Below, piece after piece: positions 27,553 through 34,834 of a stretch of 64,000 bases of DNA. Position numbers and translations under genes: made by a program. This DNA comes from Pseudomonas brassicacearum subsp. neoaurantiaca (GTDB taxonomy: Bacteria > Pseudomonadota > Gammaproteobacteria > Pseudomonadales > Pseudomonadaceae), in the NCBI RefSeq assembly GCF_013608025.1, contig NZ_VDLV01000055.1, positions 210,884 through 274,883 of the forward strand, given 5' to 3'. The stretch's first letter is position 1. Each line of letters opens with the position of its first letter. The notes under the pieces were generated by a model. The model saw only the letters and a program-made list of their open reading frames with translations, searched no databases and was not told where the DNA came from.

Positions 27553-27565
27553 ATTGTATGACTAT
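27553..27565. promoter_or_regulatory. Candidate GntR operator 1
   Basis: ATTGTATGACTAT has arms ATTGT/ACTAT around a 3-bp centre, one base short of a perfect palindrome. It lies 14 bp upstream of the dehydratase start. It shares its layout with the site at 27628. Confidence 0.5.
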
Positions 27566-27627
27566 ATTGTTCGAGCTGAAGCGTAACATAAGCGCAATTT
27601 ACGCGGTTTGGAAGTGTTGTTGGGTAA

Positions 27628-27640
27628 ATAGTATTACTAT
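27628..27640. promoter_or_regulatory. Candidate GntR operator 2
   Basis: ATAGTATTACTAT is a perfect 5-bp palindrome with a 3-bp centre (ATAGT-N3-ACTAT), of the xGT-N3-ACx type bound by FadR-subfamily regulators. A further ATAGTC half-site follows at 27641. Its centre is 75 bp from operator 1, so the two sites could flank divergent promoters. Confidence 0.55.
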
Positions 27641-27706
27641 ATAGTCCGATTCAACGGAGGGGTTGTCCTGGCGGTCATGCGCGAGAGAAATCCCCCGAGG
27701 TTCTAT

Positions 27707-27717
27707 AACAACAACAA
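27707..27717 (+). promoter_or_regulatory. Candidate Crc/Hfq site (AAnAAnAAnAA)
   Basis: AACAACAACAA lies just before the CGGAG ribosome site (27719-27723) of the MFS carrier gene, a classical position for Hfq/Crc translational repression of a transporter. Confidence 0.6.
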
Positions 27718-27732
27718 TCGGAGACCGGTCCC

Positions 27733-29055
27733 ATGAGCCAGGAATTGCGGCTTATTCGTCGCATCACCCTCAAACTGATTCCCTTCCTGATCCTGCTGTA
27801 TCTGATCGCCTACGTAGACCGCTCTGCGGTGGGTTTTGCCAAGCTGCACATGGGCGCCGACATCGGCATCGGCGACGCCGCCTACGGCCTGGGCGCCGGA
27901 CTGTTTTTCATTGGTTATTTCCTGCTGGAGATCCCCAGCAACCTGATGCTGGAACGCTTCGGTGCGCGGCGCTGGTTCGCCCGGATCATGATCACTTGGG
28001 GCGCCATCACCATCGGCATGGCCTTCGTGCAAGGGCCGCACAGCTTCTATGTGATGCGCTTTTTGCTGGGCGCGGCCGAAGCCGGGTTCTTCCCGGGCGT
28101 GCTGTACTACATCACCCAATGGTTCCCGGTACGCCATCGCGGCAAGATCCTCGGGCTGTTCATTCTTTCCCAACCCATCGCAATGATGATCACCGGTCCG
28201 GTGTCCGGTGGCTTGCTGGGCATGGACGGCATCCTTGGCCTGCACGGCTGGCAATGGCTGTTCATCGTCATCGGCCTGCCGGCGGTGCTGTTGACTTGGC
28301 CGGTGCTGCGCTACCTGCCGGACGGTCCGCAGCAGGTCAAATGGATGGACCAGGCCGAGAAGGATTGGCTGACCGGTGAGCTGCAAAAAGACCTGCAGGA
28401 ATACGGCCAGACCCGCCACGGCAATCCGCTGCATGCGCTGAAAGACAAGCGGGTCTTGCTGCTGGCGCTGTTCTACCTGCCAGTGACCTTGAGCATCTAT
28501 GGCCTGGGCCTGTGGTTGCCGACGCTGATCAAGCAGTTCGGTGGCAGCGACCTGGTGACCGGTTTCGTCTCTTCCGTGCCGTATATCTTCGGGATCGTCG
28601 GCCTACTGATCATCCCGCGCAGCTCCGACCGCTTGAATGATCGGTACGGCCACCTGGCGGTGTTGTATGTGCTGGGTGCCATCGGCCTGTTTCTCAGCGC
28701 CTGGCTGTCGGTGCCGGTGTTGCAATTGGCGGCGCTGTGCCTGGTGGCGTTCGCGCTGTTTTCCTGCACGGCAGTGTTCTGGACCTTGCCGGGGCGGTTT
28801 TTTGCCGGTGCCAGCGCGGCGGCGGGTATCGCACTGATCAACTCGGTGGGCAACCTCGGTGGCTACATCGGGCCGTTCGTGATCGGTGCGCTGAAGGAGT
28901 ACACCGGCAACCTGGCCTCGGGGCTGTATTTCCTGTCCTGTGTGATGGTGTTCGGCCTGGTGCTGACTGGCGTGGTCTATCGCCTGCTGGAGCGCAAGCA
29001 CGTATTGCCGGCGGACCAGTTCGCCGCCAGCGCCCGCGGGGCGACGCGTACCTGA
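27733..29055 (+). CDS. MFS transporter, anion:cation symporter type
   Basis: A 440-residue inner-membrane carrier with 12 predicted helices. The N-terminal YLIAYVDRSAVGFAKLHM and the helix 4 segment MRFLLGAAEAGFFPGVLYYITQWFP are typical of the ACS family, whose members import sugar acids such as gluconate, galactonate and tartrate with protons. Given the neighbouring dehydratases, the cargo is probably the pentonate degraded here. It is first in a forward run with the AraD1-like and aldehyde dehydrogenase genes, although a REPIN separates it from them. Confidence 0.88.
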   Translation: MSQELRLIRRITLKLIPFLILLYLIAYVDRSAVGFAKLHMGADIGIGDAAYGLGAGLFFIGYFLLEIPSNLMLERFGARRWFARIMITWGAITIGMAFVQGPHSFYVMRFLLGAAEAGFFPGVLYYITQWFPVRHRGKILGLFILSQPIAMMITGPVSGGLLGMDGILGLHGWQWLFIVIGLPAVLLTWPVLRYLPDGPQQVKWMDQAEKDWLTGELQKDLQEYGQTRHGNPLHALKDKRVLLLALFYLPVTLSIYGLGLWLPTLIKQFGGSDLVTGFVSSVPYIFGIVGLLIIPRSSDRLNDRYGHLAVLYVLGAIGLFLSAWLSVPVLQLAALCLVAFALFSCTAVFWTLPGRFFAGASAAAGIALINSVGNLGGYIGPFVIGALKEYTGNLASGLYFLSCVMVFGLVLTGVVYRLLERKHVLPADQFAASARGATRT

Positions 29056-29070
29056 GGTCACCAAAACCCA

Positions 29071-29162
29071 CTGTGGGAGCGAGCTTGCTCGCGATGGCGA
29101 TCTGACAGACGACATCATGGGTGAATATAAGGCCGCTATCGCGAGCAAGCTCGCTCCCACAG
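29071..29162. repeat. REPIN, type B pair
   Basis: Inverted type B repeats from 29071 to 29162, inside the probable operon between the MFS and AraD1-like genes. It may modulate expression of the downstream part. Confidence 0.88.
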
Positions 29163-29204
29163 GGGACCGCACCGAATTCAAGATTTGCTTACAAGGAGAA
29201 AGAT

Positions 29205-30197
29205 ATGCGTTTAGTTCAGTTCGAATTGAGTAACGGCGAGCGCCGCGTTGGTGTGGTTGATGGTGACCAAGTGCGCGAAGTGCAGGGCGCCCACACGGTG
29301 CGTGAGCTGGCGCTGGCTGCCATCGAGGCGAGCGTGAAGCTTGAGCAGCAGGTCAACGGCTTGGGCCTGGGGGCGAGCCATGACTACGCCCGGTTGCTCG
29401 GCGAGCTGCGCATCCTGCCGCCGCTTGACCACCCGGACCCGGCGCACCTGTTGGTCAGCGGCACCGGCCTGACCCACCTGGGCAGCGCCTCGGCCCGAGA
29501 CAAAATGCACCAACAGGCCGGCGATGAAAGCGCCATGACCGACACCATGCGCATCTTCAAATGGGGCGTCGAAGGCGGCAAGCCACAGGCCGGGCAGGCC
29601 GGTGTGCAACCGGAATGGTTCTACAAGGGCGACGGCAGTATCGTGGTCCGTCCGGGCCATCCGTTCCCACTGCCGCCGTTTGCCGAAGACGCTGGCGAAG
29701 AGCCGGAGATCAGCGGCCTGTACGTCATCGGCCTCGACGGCAAGCCTTATCGCCTGGGCTTCGCGGTGGGCAACGAATTCTCCGACCACGTCATGGAACG
29801 CAAGAATTACCTGTACCTGGCCCATTCGAAACTGCGCAGTTGCAGTTTCGGCCCGGAACTTCGCGTGGGTGAACTGCCTCAACATCTGTCCGGGACCAGT
29901 CGTATCCTGCGCAACGGCGAAGTGCTGTGGCAGAACGAATTCCTCAGTGGCGAGGCGAACATGTGCCACAGCCTCGAAAACCTGGAATTCCACCACTTCA
30001 AGTACAGTCAGTTCCTGCGCCCGGGGGACGTGCACGTTCACTTTTTCGGCACCGCGACGCTGTCGTTCGCCGACGGCATCCGCACCCAGCCGGGGGATGT
30101 GTTCGAGATCAGCCAGGCCGAGTTCGGCGCGCCGCTGGTCAACGGCATTGCCCCGGTAGACGCGGTATTCAATCCGGGTACTATCGGCACACTTTAA
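29205..30197 (+). CDS. araD1: AraD1/FAH-superfamily 2-keto-3-deoxy sugar-acid dehydratase
   Basis: A 330-residue protein of the fumarylacetoacetate-hydrolase superfamily, AraD1/GguC branch. It would dehydrate a 2-keto-3-deoxy-pentonate to 2-oxoglutarate semialdehyde. The N-terminal MRLVQFELSNGERRVGVV domain is followed by the FAH-like metal region: GLYVIGLDGKPYRLGFAVGNEFSDH contains the acidic ligands and KLRSCSFGPEL the substrate side. AAGGAG at 29193-29198 fixes the start; the frame extends upstream into the REPIN but that part is repeat-derived. It lies 13 bp before the dehydrogenase gene. Confidence 0.85.
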   Translation: MRLVQFELSNGERRVGVVDGDQVREVQGAHTVRELALAAIEASVKLEQQVNGLGLGASHDYARLLGELRILPPLDHPDPAHLLVSGTGLTHLGSASARDKMHQQAGDESAMTDTMRIFKWGVEGGKPQAGQAGVQPEWFYKGDGSIVVRPGHPFPLPPFAEDAGEEPEISGLYVIGLDGKPYRLGFAVGNEFSDHVMERKNYLYLAHSKLRSCSFGPELRVGELPQHLSGTSRILRNGEVLWQNEFLSGEANMCHSLENLEFHHFKYSQFLRPGDVHVHFFGTATLSFADGIRTQPGDVFEISQAEFGAPLVNGIAPVDAVFNPGTIGTL

Positions 30198-30210
30198 GAG
30201 GAGACTTGCG

Positions 30211-31791
30211 ATGAACCAGATCCTTGGCCACAACTACATCGGCGGGGCGCGCAGCGCGGCCGGTCAGACTCGCCTGCAAAGTATCGACGCCAGCACTGGC
30301 GAGGCGTTGCCCCATGATTTCGTCCAGGCCACGGCGGAGGAAGTCGACGCTGCCGCCAAGGCCGCTGCGGCGGCTTATCCGGCTTATCGCAGCCTGAGCG
30401 CTGCGCGTCGGGCCGAGTTCCTTGATGCCATCGCCGATGAACTGGACGCCCTGGGCGATGAGTTCGTTGCCGTGGTCTGCCGCGAAACCGCGCTACCAGC
30501 GGCCCGCATCCAAGGTGAGCGCGGTCGCACCAGCGGCCAGATGCGCCTGTTTGCCAAGGTCCTGCGTCGTGGCGACTTCTATGGCGCGCGCATCGACCGC
30601 GCCTTGCCTGAGCGCACACCGCTGCCGCGCCCGGACCTGCGTCAATACCGCATCGGCCTCGGCCCGGTGGCGGTATTCGGCGCCAGTAACTTCCCGCTGG
30701 CGTTTTCCACTGCCGGTGGTGATACCGCCGCCGCACTGGCCGCCGGTTGCCCGGTGGTATTCAAGGCCCACAGCGGCCACATGGCTACCGCCGAACACGT
30801 GGCAGATGCAATTATCCGCGCGGCGGAGAAAACCGCGATGCCGGCAGGCGTGTTCAACATGATCTATGGCGGGGGTGTCGGCGAATGGCTGGTCAAGCAT
30901 CCGGCGATCCAGGCCGTGGGTTTCACCGGCTCCCTCAAGGGCGGGCGTGCGCTGTGCGACATGGCGGCTGCGCGGCCGCAGCCGATCCCGGTGTTTGCCG
31001 AGATGTCGAGCATCAACCCGGTGATCGTCTTGCCACAGGCCTTGAAAAACCGTGCCGAGAGCGTTGCCCGTGACCTCACCGCTTCGGTGGTGCAGGGTTG
31101 CGGTCAGTTCTGCACCAATCCTGGCCTGGTGATCGGCATTCGCTCGCCGGAATTCACTGCCTTCACCGAGCAAGTGGCTACGCTGATCGGCGACCAGGCA
31201 CCGCAGACCATGCTCAACGCCGGTACGCTGCAAAGCTACGGCAAGGGCCTGCAGAAATTGCTGGCTCACTCGGGTATCCAGCGCCTGGCCGGTCGCGACC
31301 AGCAAGGCAACCAGGCCCAGCCGCAATTGTTCAAGGCTGACGCCAGCCTGTTGATCAACGGTGACGAAGCACTGCAGGAAGAGGTCTTCGGGCCGACCAC
31401 GGTGTTCGTCGAAGTGGCCGACCGGGCGCAACTGAGCGCCGCGTTGAACGGCCTGCACGGCCAGCTCACCGCCACGATGATTGGCGAGCAGGCGGATTTC
31501 GAACAGTTCGGCGAACTGACGCCGTTGTTGGAACAGAAGGTTGGGCGCATCTTGCTCAATGGCTATCCGACCGGTGTCGAGGTGTGTGATTCGATGGTCC
31601 ATGGCGGCCCTTATCCGGCGACGTCCGATGCTCGTGGCACTTCGGTGGGCACGCTGGCGATCGATCGCTTCCTGCGTCCGGTGTGCTTCCAGAACTACCC
31701 GGACAACCTGCTGCCGGAACCGCTGAAAAACGCCAACCCGCTGGGGATTCTGCGGTTGGTGGATGGTGTGCCGGGGCGCGAGGCGCTTTGA
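30211..31791 (+). CDS. 2-oxoglutarate semialdehyde dehydrogenase (NAD(P)+)
   Basis: A 526-residue aldehyde dehydrogenase, the length of the long KGSADH types. Catalytic Cys301 sits in GCGQFCTNPGLV and the general base Glu264 in FAEMSSINP. The cofactor segment GPVAVFGASNFPLAFSTAGGDT and GFTGSLKGGRAL follow family form. It would oxidise 2-oxoglutarate semialdehyde to 2-oxoglutarate, the final step of the non-phosphorylating pentose route. It follows the AraD1-like gene by 13 bp with the ribosome site AAGAGGAG. Confidence 0.9.
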   Translation: MNQILGHNYIGGARSAAGQTRLQSIDASTGEALPHDFVQATAEEVDAAAKAAAAAYPAYRSLSAARRAEFLDAIADELDALGDEFVAVVCRETALPAARIQGERGRTSGQMRLFAKVLRRGDFYGARIDRALPERTPLPRPDLRQYRIGLGPVAVFGASNFPLAFSTAGGDTAAALAAGCPVVFKAHSGHMATAEHVADAIIRAAEKTAMPAGVFNMIYGGGVGEWLVKHPAIQAVGFTGSLKGGRALCDMAAARPQPIPVFAEMSSINPVIVLPQALKNRAESVARDLTASVVQGCGQFCTNPGLVIGIRSPEFTAFTEQVATLIGDQAPQTMLNAGTLQSYGKGLQKLLAHSGIQRLAGRDQQGNQAQPQLFKADASLLINGDEALQEEVFGPTTVFVEVADRAQLSAALNGLHGQLTATMIGEQADFEQFGELTPLLEQKVGRILLNGYPTGVEVCDSMVHGGPYPATSDARGTSVGTLAIDRFLRPVCFQNYPDNLLPEPLKNANPLGILRLVDGVPGREAL

Positions 31792-31836
31792 GGACCTGCG
31801 TGAGGCCGTTGCATTCAAAGTGAATGTGCCGGCCTC

Positions 31837-31930
31837 TTCGCGAGCAGGCTCGCTCCCACAGGGGATCTCCAGTGAACGCAGAAATTGTGTTCGCTGAAAA
31901 TCAAACTGTGGGAGCGAGCCTGCTCGCGAA
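31837..31930. repeat. REP pair, type B, tail-to-tail
   Basis: Inverted type B repeats with TTCGCGAGCAGGCTCGC first and the GTGGGAGCGAGCCTGC copy second, about 45 bp apart, downstream of the sugar-acid operon. Confidence 0.87.
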
Positions 31931-32029
31931 AGCGATCTATCAGGCGAAGCCGCTTCCGAACCTTATGACCCAAGACCCACTCTGACATTGGGTTATCATG
32001 CTGGTTTTCCCAATGACCGACTGATCGCC

Positions 32030-32326
32030 ATGACTGCCCTGAACGACACCCTGCTGCACGCCCTCGAACACTGCGACATGCTGATCATCGACGGGCTGCA
32101 CGCATTCGATTTCTCCCTCGACGAGCAGGACCAGTTGCACGTCGAGTGCATGAACGGTCGCACCCTCGAACATTGGCGTTTCACGCCTGCGCAGATGCAG
32201 GCCGCGACCTTCGACAAAGCCCTGAAGCATTGGACCATCACCAGCGATTCGGGCGATCACCACCTGGAATGCGTGGAAGCCACCAGCGGCCACGACGATG
32301 AGGACTCCGAACATGAAGATGCGTAG
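32030..32326 (+). CDS. DUF5629-type small protein
   Basis: A 98-residue acidic cytosolic protein that I match to the Pseudomonas DUF5629 type; function unknown. It has a mixed alpha/beta look (MTALNDTLLHALEHCDMLIIDGLHAFDFSLDEQDQL) and an Asp/Glu/His-rich tail (GHDDEDSEHEDA). The start ATG at 32030 excludes a less likely upstream extension. Its 3' end overlaps the start of the lactonase-like gene by 14 bp, which suggests a common transcript. Confidence 0.75.
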   Translation: MTALNDTLLHALEHCDMLIIDGLHAFDFSLDEQDQLHVECMNGRTLEHWRFTPAQMQAATFDKALKHWTITSDSGDHHLECVEATSGHDDEDSEHEDA

Positions 32327-33488
32327 TTTCTGGCCCTTGTTGATGGCCGGCAGCGTCGGCGCCATGGGCGTCCAGGCCGACACCAGCGATCGTCATCAAT
32401 TGCTGGTGGGTTCCTACACCGCTGGGCAGAGCCAGGGCATCTACCGGTTGCAATTCGACAGCCGCACCGGCCAGCTCGATGCCAATCCGTTGCAGGTGAT
32501 CAAGACCGACAACCCCTCCTGGCTGACCCTGTCCAAGGACCTGACGCGACTGTTCGTCGTCAACGAAAACGGGCCGGGCCAGAAAGACCCGGTGGGCAAG
32601 GTCAGCAGCTACGCCATCGATCCGAAGACCCACGCGTTGAGCCTGATCAACCAGGTGCAATCCCTGGGCAACGAGCCGACCCATTCCAGCTTGAGCCAGG
32701 ACGGCCGGCATTTGCTGGTGAGTAATTATTCCGTCCTGGAGAACCCGGGCGGCACCTTGGTGGTGTTGCCGGTGGGCGCGGACGGCAAGCTGGCGCCGGT
32801 GGTGCAAGCGGGCGGCCATCAGCCGAGTCGGGTCAATCCCGAGCGACAGAAGTCCGGCCATGTGCATTCGGCGGTGCCTTCACCCGATGACAAGTATGTG
32901 TTCGCCAATGACCTGGGGGCGGACAAGGTGTTTGTCTACCGCTACGACCCCAAGGCCAACCCCGAAATGCCGCTGACGCCTGCCGATCCGCCGTTCGTGC
33001 AATTGCCACCGGGCAGCGGGCCGCGTCACCTGTTGTTCAGTGGCGACGGCAAGCACGCCTGGCTGACGATGGAAATGACCGCCCAGGTGGCCGTATTCGA
33101 TTACCACGACGGTCGCCTGACTCAGCGCCAACTGATCAATCTGGCCGACGGAAAACCCCAGCCGGGTAAGGCTGCGGCAGCGTTGCATGCTTCCAAGGAT
33201 GGCAAGTTCCTCTACGTCAGCAATCGAGGCACCACCAATGAACTCCTGGTGTACGCCGTAGACCCGGCCGCTGGCACGCTGAAAGAATTGCAACGGCGCT
33301 CCGTCGAGGGTGATCATCCTCGGGAATTCAGCCTCGATCCGAGCGAAAAATTCGTCCTGGTCGCCAATCAGAAAAGCAACCAGATCGTGGTCATCGAGCG
33401 CGATTCCAAGACCGGCCTGCTGGGCAAGACCGTCCAGAAACTGCCGATGGACGCACCGAGCGATTTGAAATTCCTCGTTCGTCAATAA
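32313..33488 (+). CDS. Exported lactonase-family beta-propeller protein
   Basis: A 391-residue protein of the YbhE/6-phosphogluconolactonase-like propeller family, with a signal peptide (MKMRSFWPLLMAGSVGAMGVQA, cleavage near residue 22). The mature part starts HQLLVGSYTAGQSQGIYR and has the blade motifs PSWLTLSKDLTRLFVVNE, HVHSAVPSPDDKYVFANDLG, GPRHLLFSGDGKHAWL and HPREFSLDPSEKFVLVANQ. The start at 32313 has AGGA at 32301-32304. Substrate unknown; a sugar lactone in the periplasm is possible. It follows a sugar-acid operon but is separated from it by repeats and the DUF5629 gene. Confidence 0.85.
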   Translation: MKMRSFWPLLMAGSVGAMGVQADTSDRHQLLVGSYTAGQSQGIYRLQFDSRTGQLDANPLQVIKTDNPSWLTLSKDLTRLFVVNENGPGQKDPVGKVSSYAIDPKTHALSLINQVQSLGNEPTHSSLSQDGRHLLVSNYSVLENPGGTLVVLPVGADGKLAPVVQAGGHQPSRVNPERQKSGHVHSAVPSPDDKYVFANDLGADKVFVYRYDPKANPEMPLTPADPPFVQLPPGSGPRHLLFSGDGKHAWLTMEMTAQVAVFDYHDGRLTQRQLINLADGKPQPGKAAAALHASKDGKFLYVSNRGTTNELLVYAVDPAAGTLKELQRRSVEGDHPREFSLDPSEKFVLVANQKSNQIVVIERDSKTGLLGKTVQKLPMDAPSDLKFLVRQ

Positions 33489-33493
33489 GCTGG

Positions 33494-33514
33494 AGGCCCC
33501 GATTCATGGGGCCT
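33494..33514 (+). terminator. Possible intrinsic terminator after the lactonase-like gene
   Basis: AGGCCCC and GGGGCCT form a 7-bp GC-rich stem around a 7-base loop, 5 bp after the stop. The U-tract after it is weak. Confidence 0.45.
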
Positions 33515-33644
33515 TCACCGTTGTATCAACGAGACTGATAGTCGCTAGTATTACAAAGCATTTCAAGGCGAGACGCCTCGGCGCGTAAGTTTGCTTCACG
33601 GCCCCACCGGGCAAATCAGCCAACTGAATCCGAGGACTACCGCC

Positions 33645-33824
33645 ATGAACCTGAATCTTTTCTCCGTTATCGCTGCTTCCGCCATCTCCGCCACCGTTGC
33701 ATTGCCGGCCAGTGCCAGCGTCGAAATCAGCAACAAGCAAAACCGCACCCAGAGCTACACCGAAAAGTACCTGCAACAGAGCGCCAATTTCTACGCGGCG
33801 CTGGACCACAAGACTCAACACTGA
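33645..33824 (+). CDS. Small exported protein, 59 aa
   Basis: A 59-residue protein with a clear signal peptide (MNLNLFSVIAASAISATVALPASA, cleavage near residue 24). It leaves a mature chain of about 35 residues rich in Asn, Gln, Ser and Tyr (NKQNRTQSYTEKYLQQSANF). No family is recognised. CGAGGA upstream at about 33631 supports the start. It has its own upstream region and is followed by a long perfect hairpin (33840-33899), so it looks like a monocistronic unit. Confidence 0.65.
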   Translation: MNLNLFSVIAASAISATVALPASASVEISNKQNRTQSYTEKYLQQSANFYAALDHKTQH

Positions 33825-33839
33825 ATCACGCTGACCACT

Positions 33840-33899
33840 GAAGCCTGCGATCTTTTCATCTCCCCATGGATTTCCAGGAGAGACAAGATCGCAGGCTTC
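33840..33899. terminator. Long perfect inverted repeat, likely terminator
   Basis: GAAGCCTGCGATCTT (33840-33854) is perfectly complementary to 33885-33899, with a 30-base loop that itself can pair TCTCC with GGAGA. It stands 16 bp after the 59-residue gene. The GCCTGCGATCTT core resembles a dispersed repeat of fluorescent pseudomonads. Confidence 0.65.
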
Positions 33900-33923
33900 G
33901 TGCGTTTGGGAGGAAATCACCGT

Positions 33924-33945
33924 TGTGATATCACATGGCCATGTG
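33924..33945. promoter_or_regulatory. Two overlapping perfect palindromes
   Basis: TGTGATATCACA (33924-33935) and CACATGGCCATGTG (33932-33945) overlap by four bases, 51 bp upstream of the 41-residue ORF. They may be regulator sites. The first has CRP-like arms but a 2-bp rather than 6-bp centre. Confidence 0.4.
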
Positions 33946-33995
33946 TTTAAATTTGACGCTAGTTAATTGACTCCCTTGCGTTAAGGATCGACACC

Positions 33996-34121
33996 ATGGC
34001 GATGCGTCTGGCAGTGATGTTGCTGTTCCTTTATTCCACCCCGATTGTCTCGGCCGCCCAGCCCGTTTCCGGCGAATCGGAAGTGGCTCGTGAGCGATTG
34101 TTGAGCTTGCTGAGTGACTGA
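33996..34121 (+). CDS. Tiny exported peptide, 41 aa
   Basis: A 41-residue ORF: ATG at 33996, TGA at 34119-34121, with TAAGGA upstream. It starts with a signal-like sequence (MAMRLAVMLLFLYSTPIVSAAQ) that leaves about 20 residues (PVSGESEVARERLLSLLSD). No family is recognised. Codon use and the signal peptide support a real gene, but its size makes it uncertain. Confidence 0.5.
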   Translation: MAMRLAVMLLFLYSTPIVSAAQPVSGESEVARERLLSLLSD

Positions 34122-34133
34122 AGGGGACTTTCT

Positions 34134-34200
34134 ATCAATCAATAAAAATGATGGTGACTATGCATATTGGTCGCTACTCATAACGGTTTATTTGATTGAT
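34134..34200. repeat. Spaced AT-rich inverted repeat
   Basis: ATCAATCAATAAA (34134-34146) is complementary to TTTATTTGATTGAT (34187-34200) with one extra base and a 40-bp spacer. It separates the 41-residue and 67-residue ORFs and could be a regulatory hairpin or a terminator. Confidence 0.4.
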
Positions 34201-34235
34201 CCTGTGGGCATTCAAACATGCCCACGGAGAACCCC

Positions 34236-34439
34236 ATGGCCAGCGCAATCCTGTCTTCTGCCAAACACGGCGCCTACATAGCCATTGGTTTTTATGTGGC
34301 GTTGGTGCTGCTGGTCAGTGTTGGAACCCAGTATGAGGGTACCGTTGAAACTTCCCTGCAGGCTTCCACCCTTGGTCATCATCCAGTCTCCGCTGTCGCT
34401 GCTGAACAGGGCGCAGTGAAAGGAGCCGCCGGGGCATGA
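34236..34439 (+). CDS. Small single-span membrane protein, 67 aa
   Basis: A 67-residue protein with one hydrophobic segment near residues 12-30 (GAYIAIGFYVALVLLVSVG) and a small-residue-rich C-terminal tail. No family is recognised. GGAGA at 34226-34230 supports the ATG at 34236 over the one at 34218. Its TGA overlaps the next start (ATGA at 34436), so the two proteins are probably made together. Confidence 0.6.
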   Translation: MASAILSSAKHGAYIAIGFYVALVLLVSVGTQYEGTVETSLQASTLGHHPVSAVAAEQGAVKGAAGA

Positions 34440-34693
34440 GCAGGTGCAAATTCTGGGTGATCGCCTTCCTGGCATTCATCACCAATGGTTTTTCATTGCT
34501 CGGAATGGGGCAGGCGTCGGCGGGATCGTTGGCGCGAACGATCGAATGCAACCACAACATCGCCCATAACATCCTCACCGCCCGGGCTTTGGGCGTGTTG
34601 GTGGGGAATCCGCCGGTCAAGCCACGGGTGGCGGTGTTTGGGCCGTTTCAAATTGATTGCGCCAGAGTGCGCATGTGCAGCGCCGAAGCTTGA
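34436..34693 (+). CDS. Small exported protein, 85 aa
   Basis: An 85-residue protein with a signal-like N-terminus (MSRCKFWVIAFLAFITNGFS, cleavage near GQASA at residue 29). The mature part has three cysteines (residues 38, 75, 81) and an ARTIECNHNIAHNILTAR segment. No family is recognised. It is translationally coupled to the 67-residue membrane protein by an ATGA overlap, and a REPIN follows 17 bp after its stop. Confidence 0.6.
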   Translation: MSRCKFWVIAFLAFITNGFSLLGMGQASAGSLARTIECNHNIAHNILTARALGVLVGNPPVKPRVAVFGPFQIDCARVRMCSAEA

Positions 34694-34710
34694 ACAGGTT
34701 GTCGAGCTGT

Positions 34711-34814
34711 TGTGGCGAGGGAGCTTGCTCCCGCTGGCCTGCGCAGCAGGCCCATTCGGGCTACATCCAAAGCGTCTGCTGCGCAGCCGAGCGGGAGCAA
34801 GCTCCCTCGCCACG
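34711..34814. repeat. REPIN, type A pair
   Basis: Inverted type A repeats between the small exported-protein cluster and the convergent GST gene. Confidence 0.88.
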
Positions 34815-34834
34815 AAAGCTCGCCGGATTAATAT

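Noticed and set aside
33924..33935. TGTGATATCACA as a CRP/Vfr site
   Set aside because: Arms fit TGTGA/TCACA, but the centre is 2 bp instead of 6 bp, so a canonical CRP/Vfr dimer would not fit.
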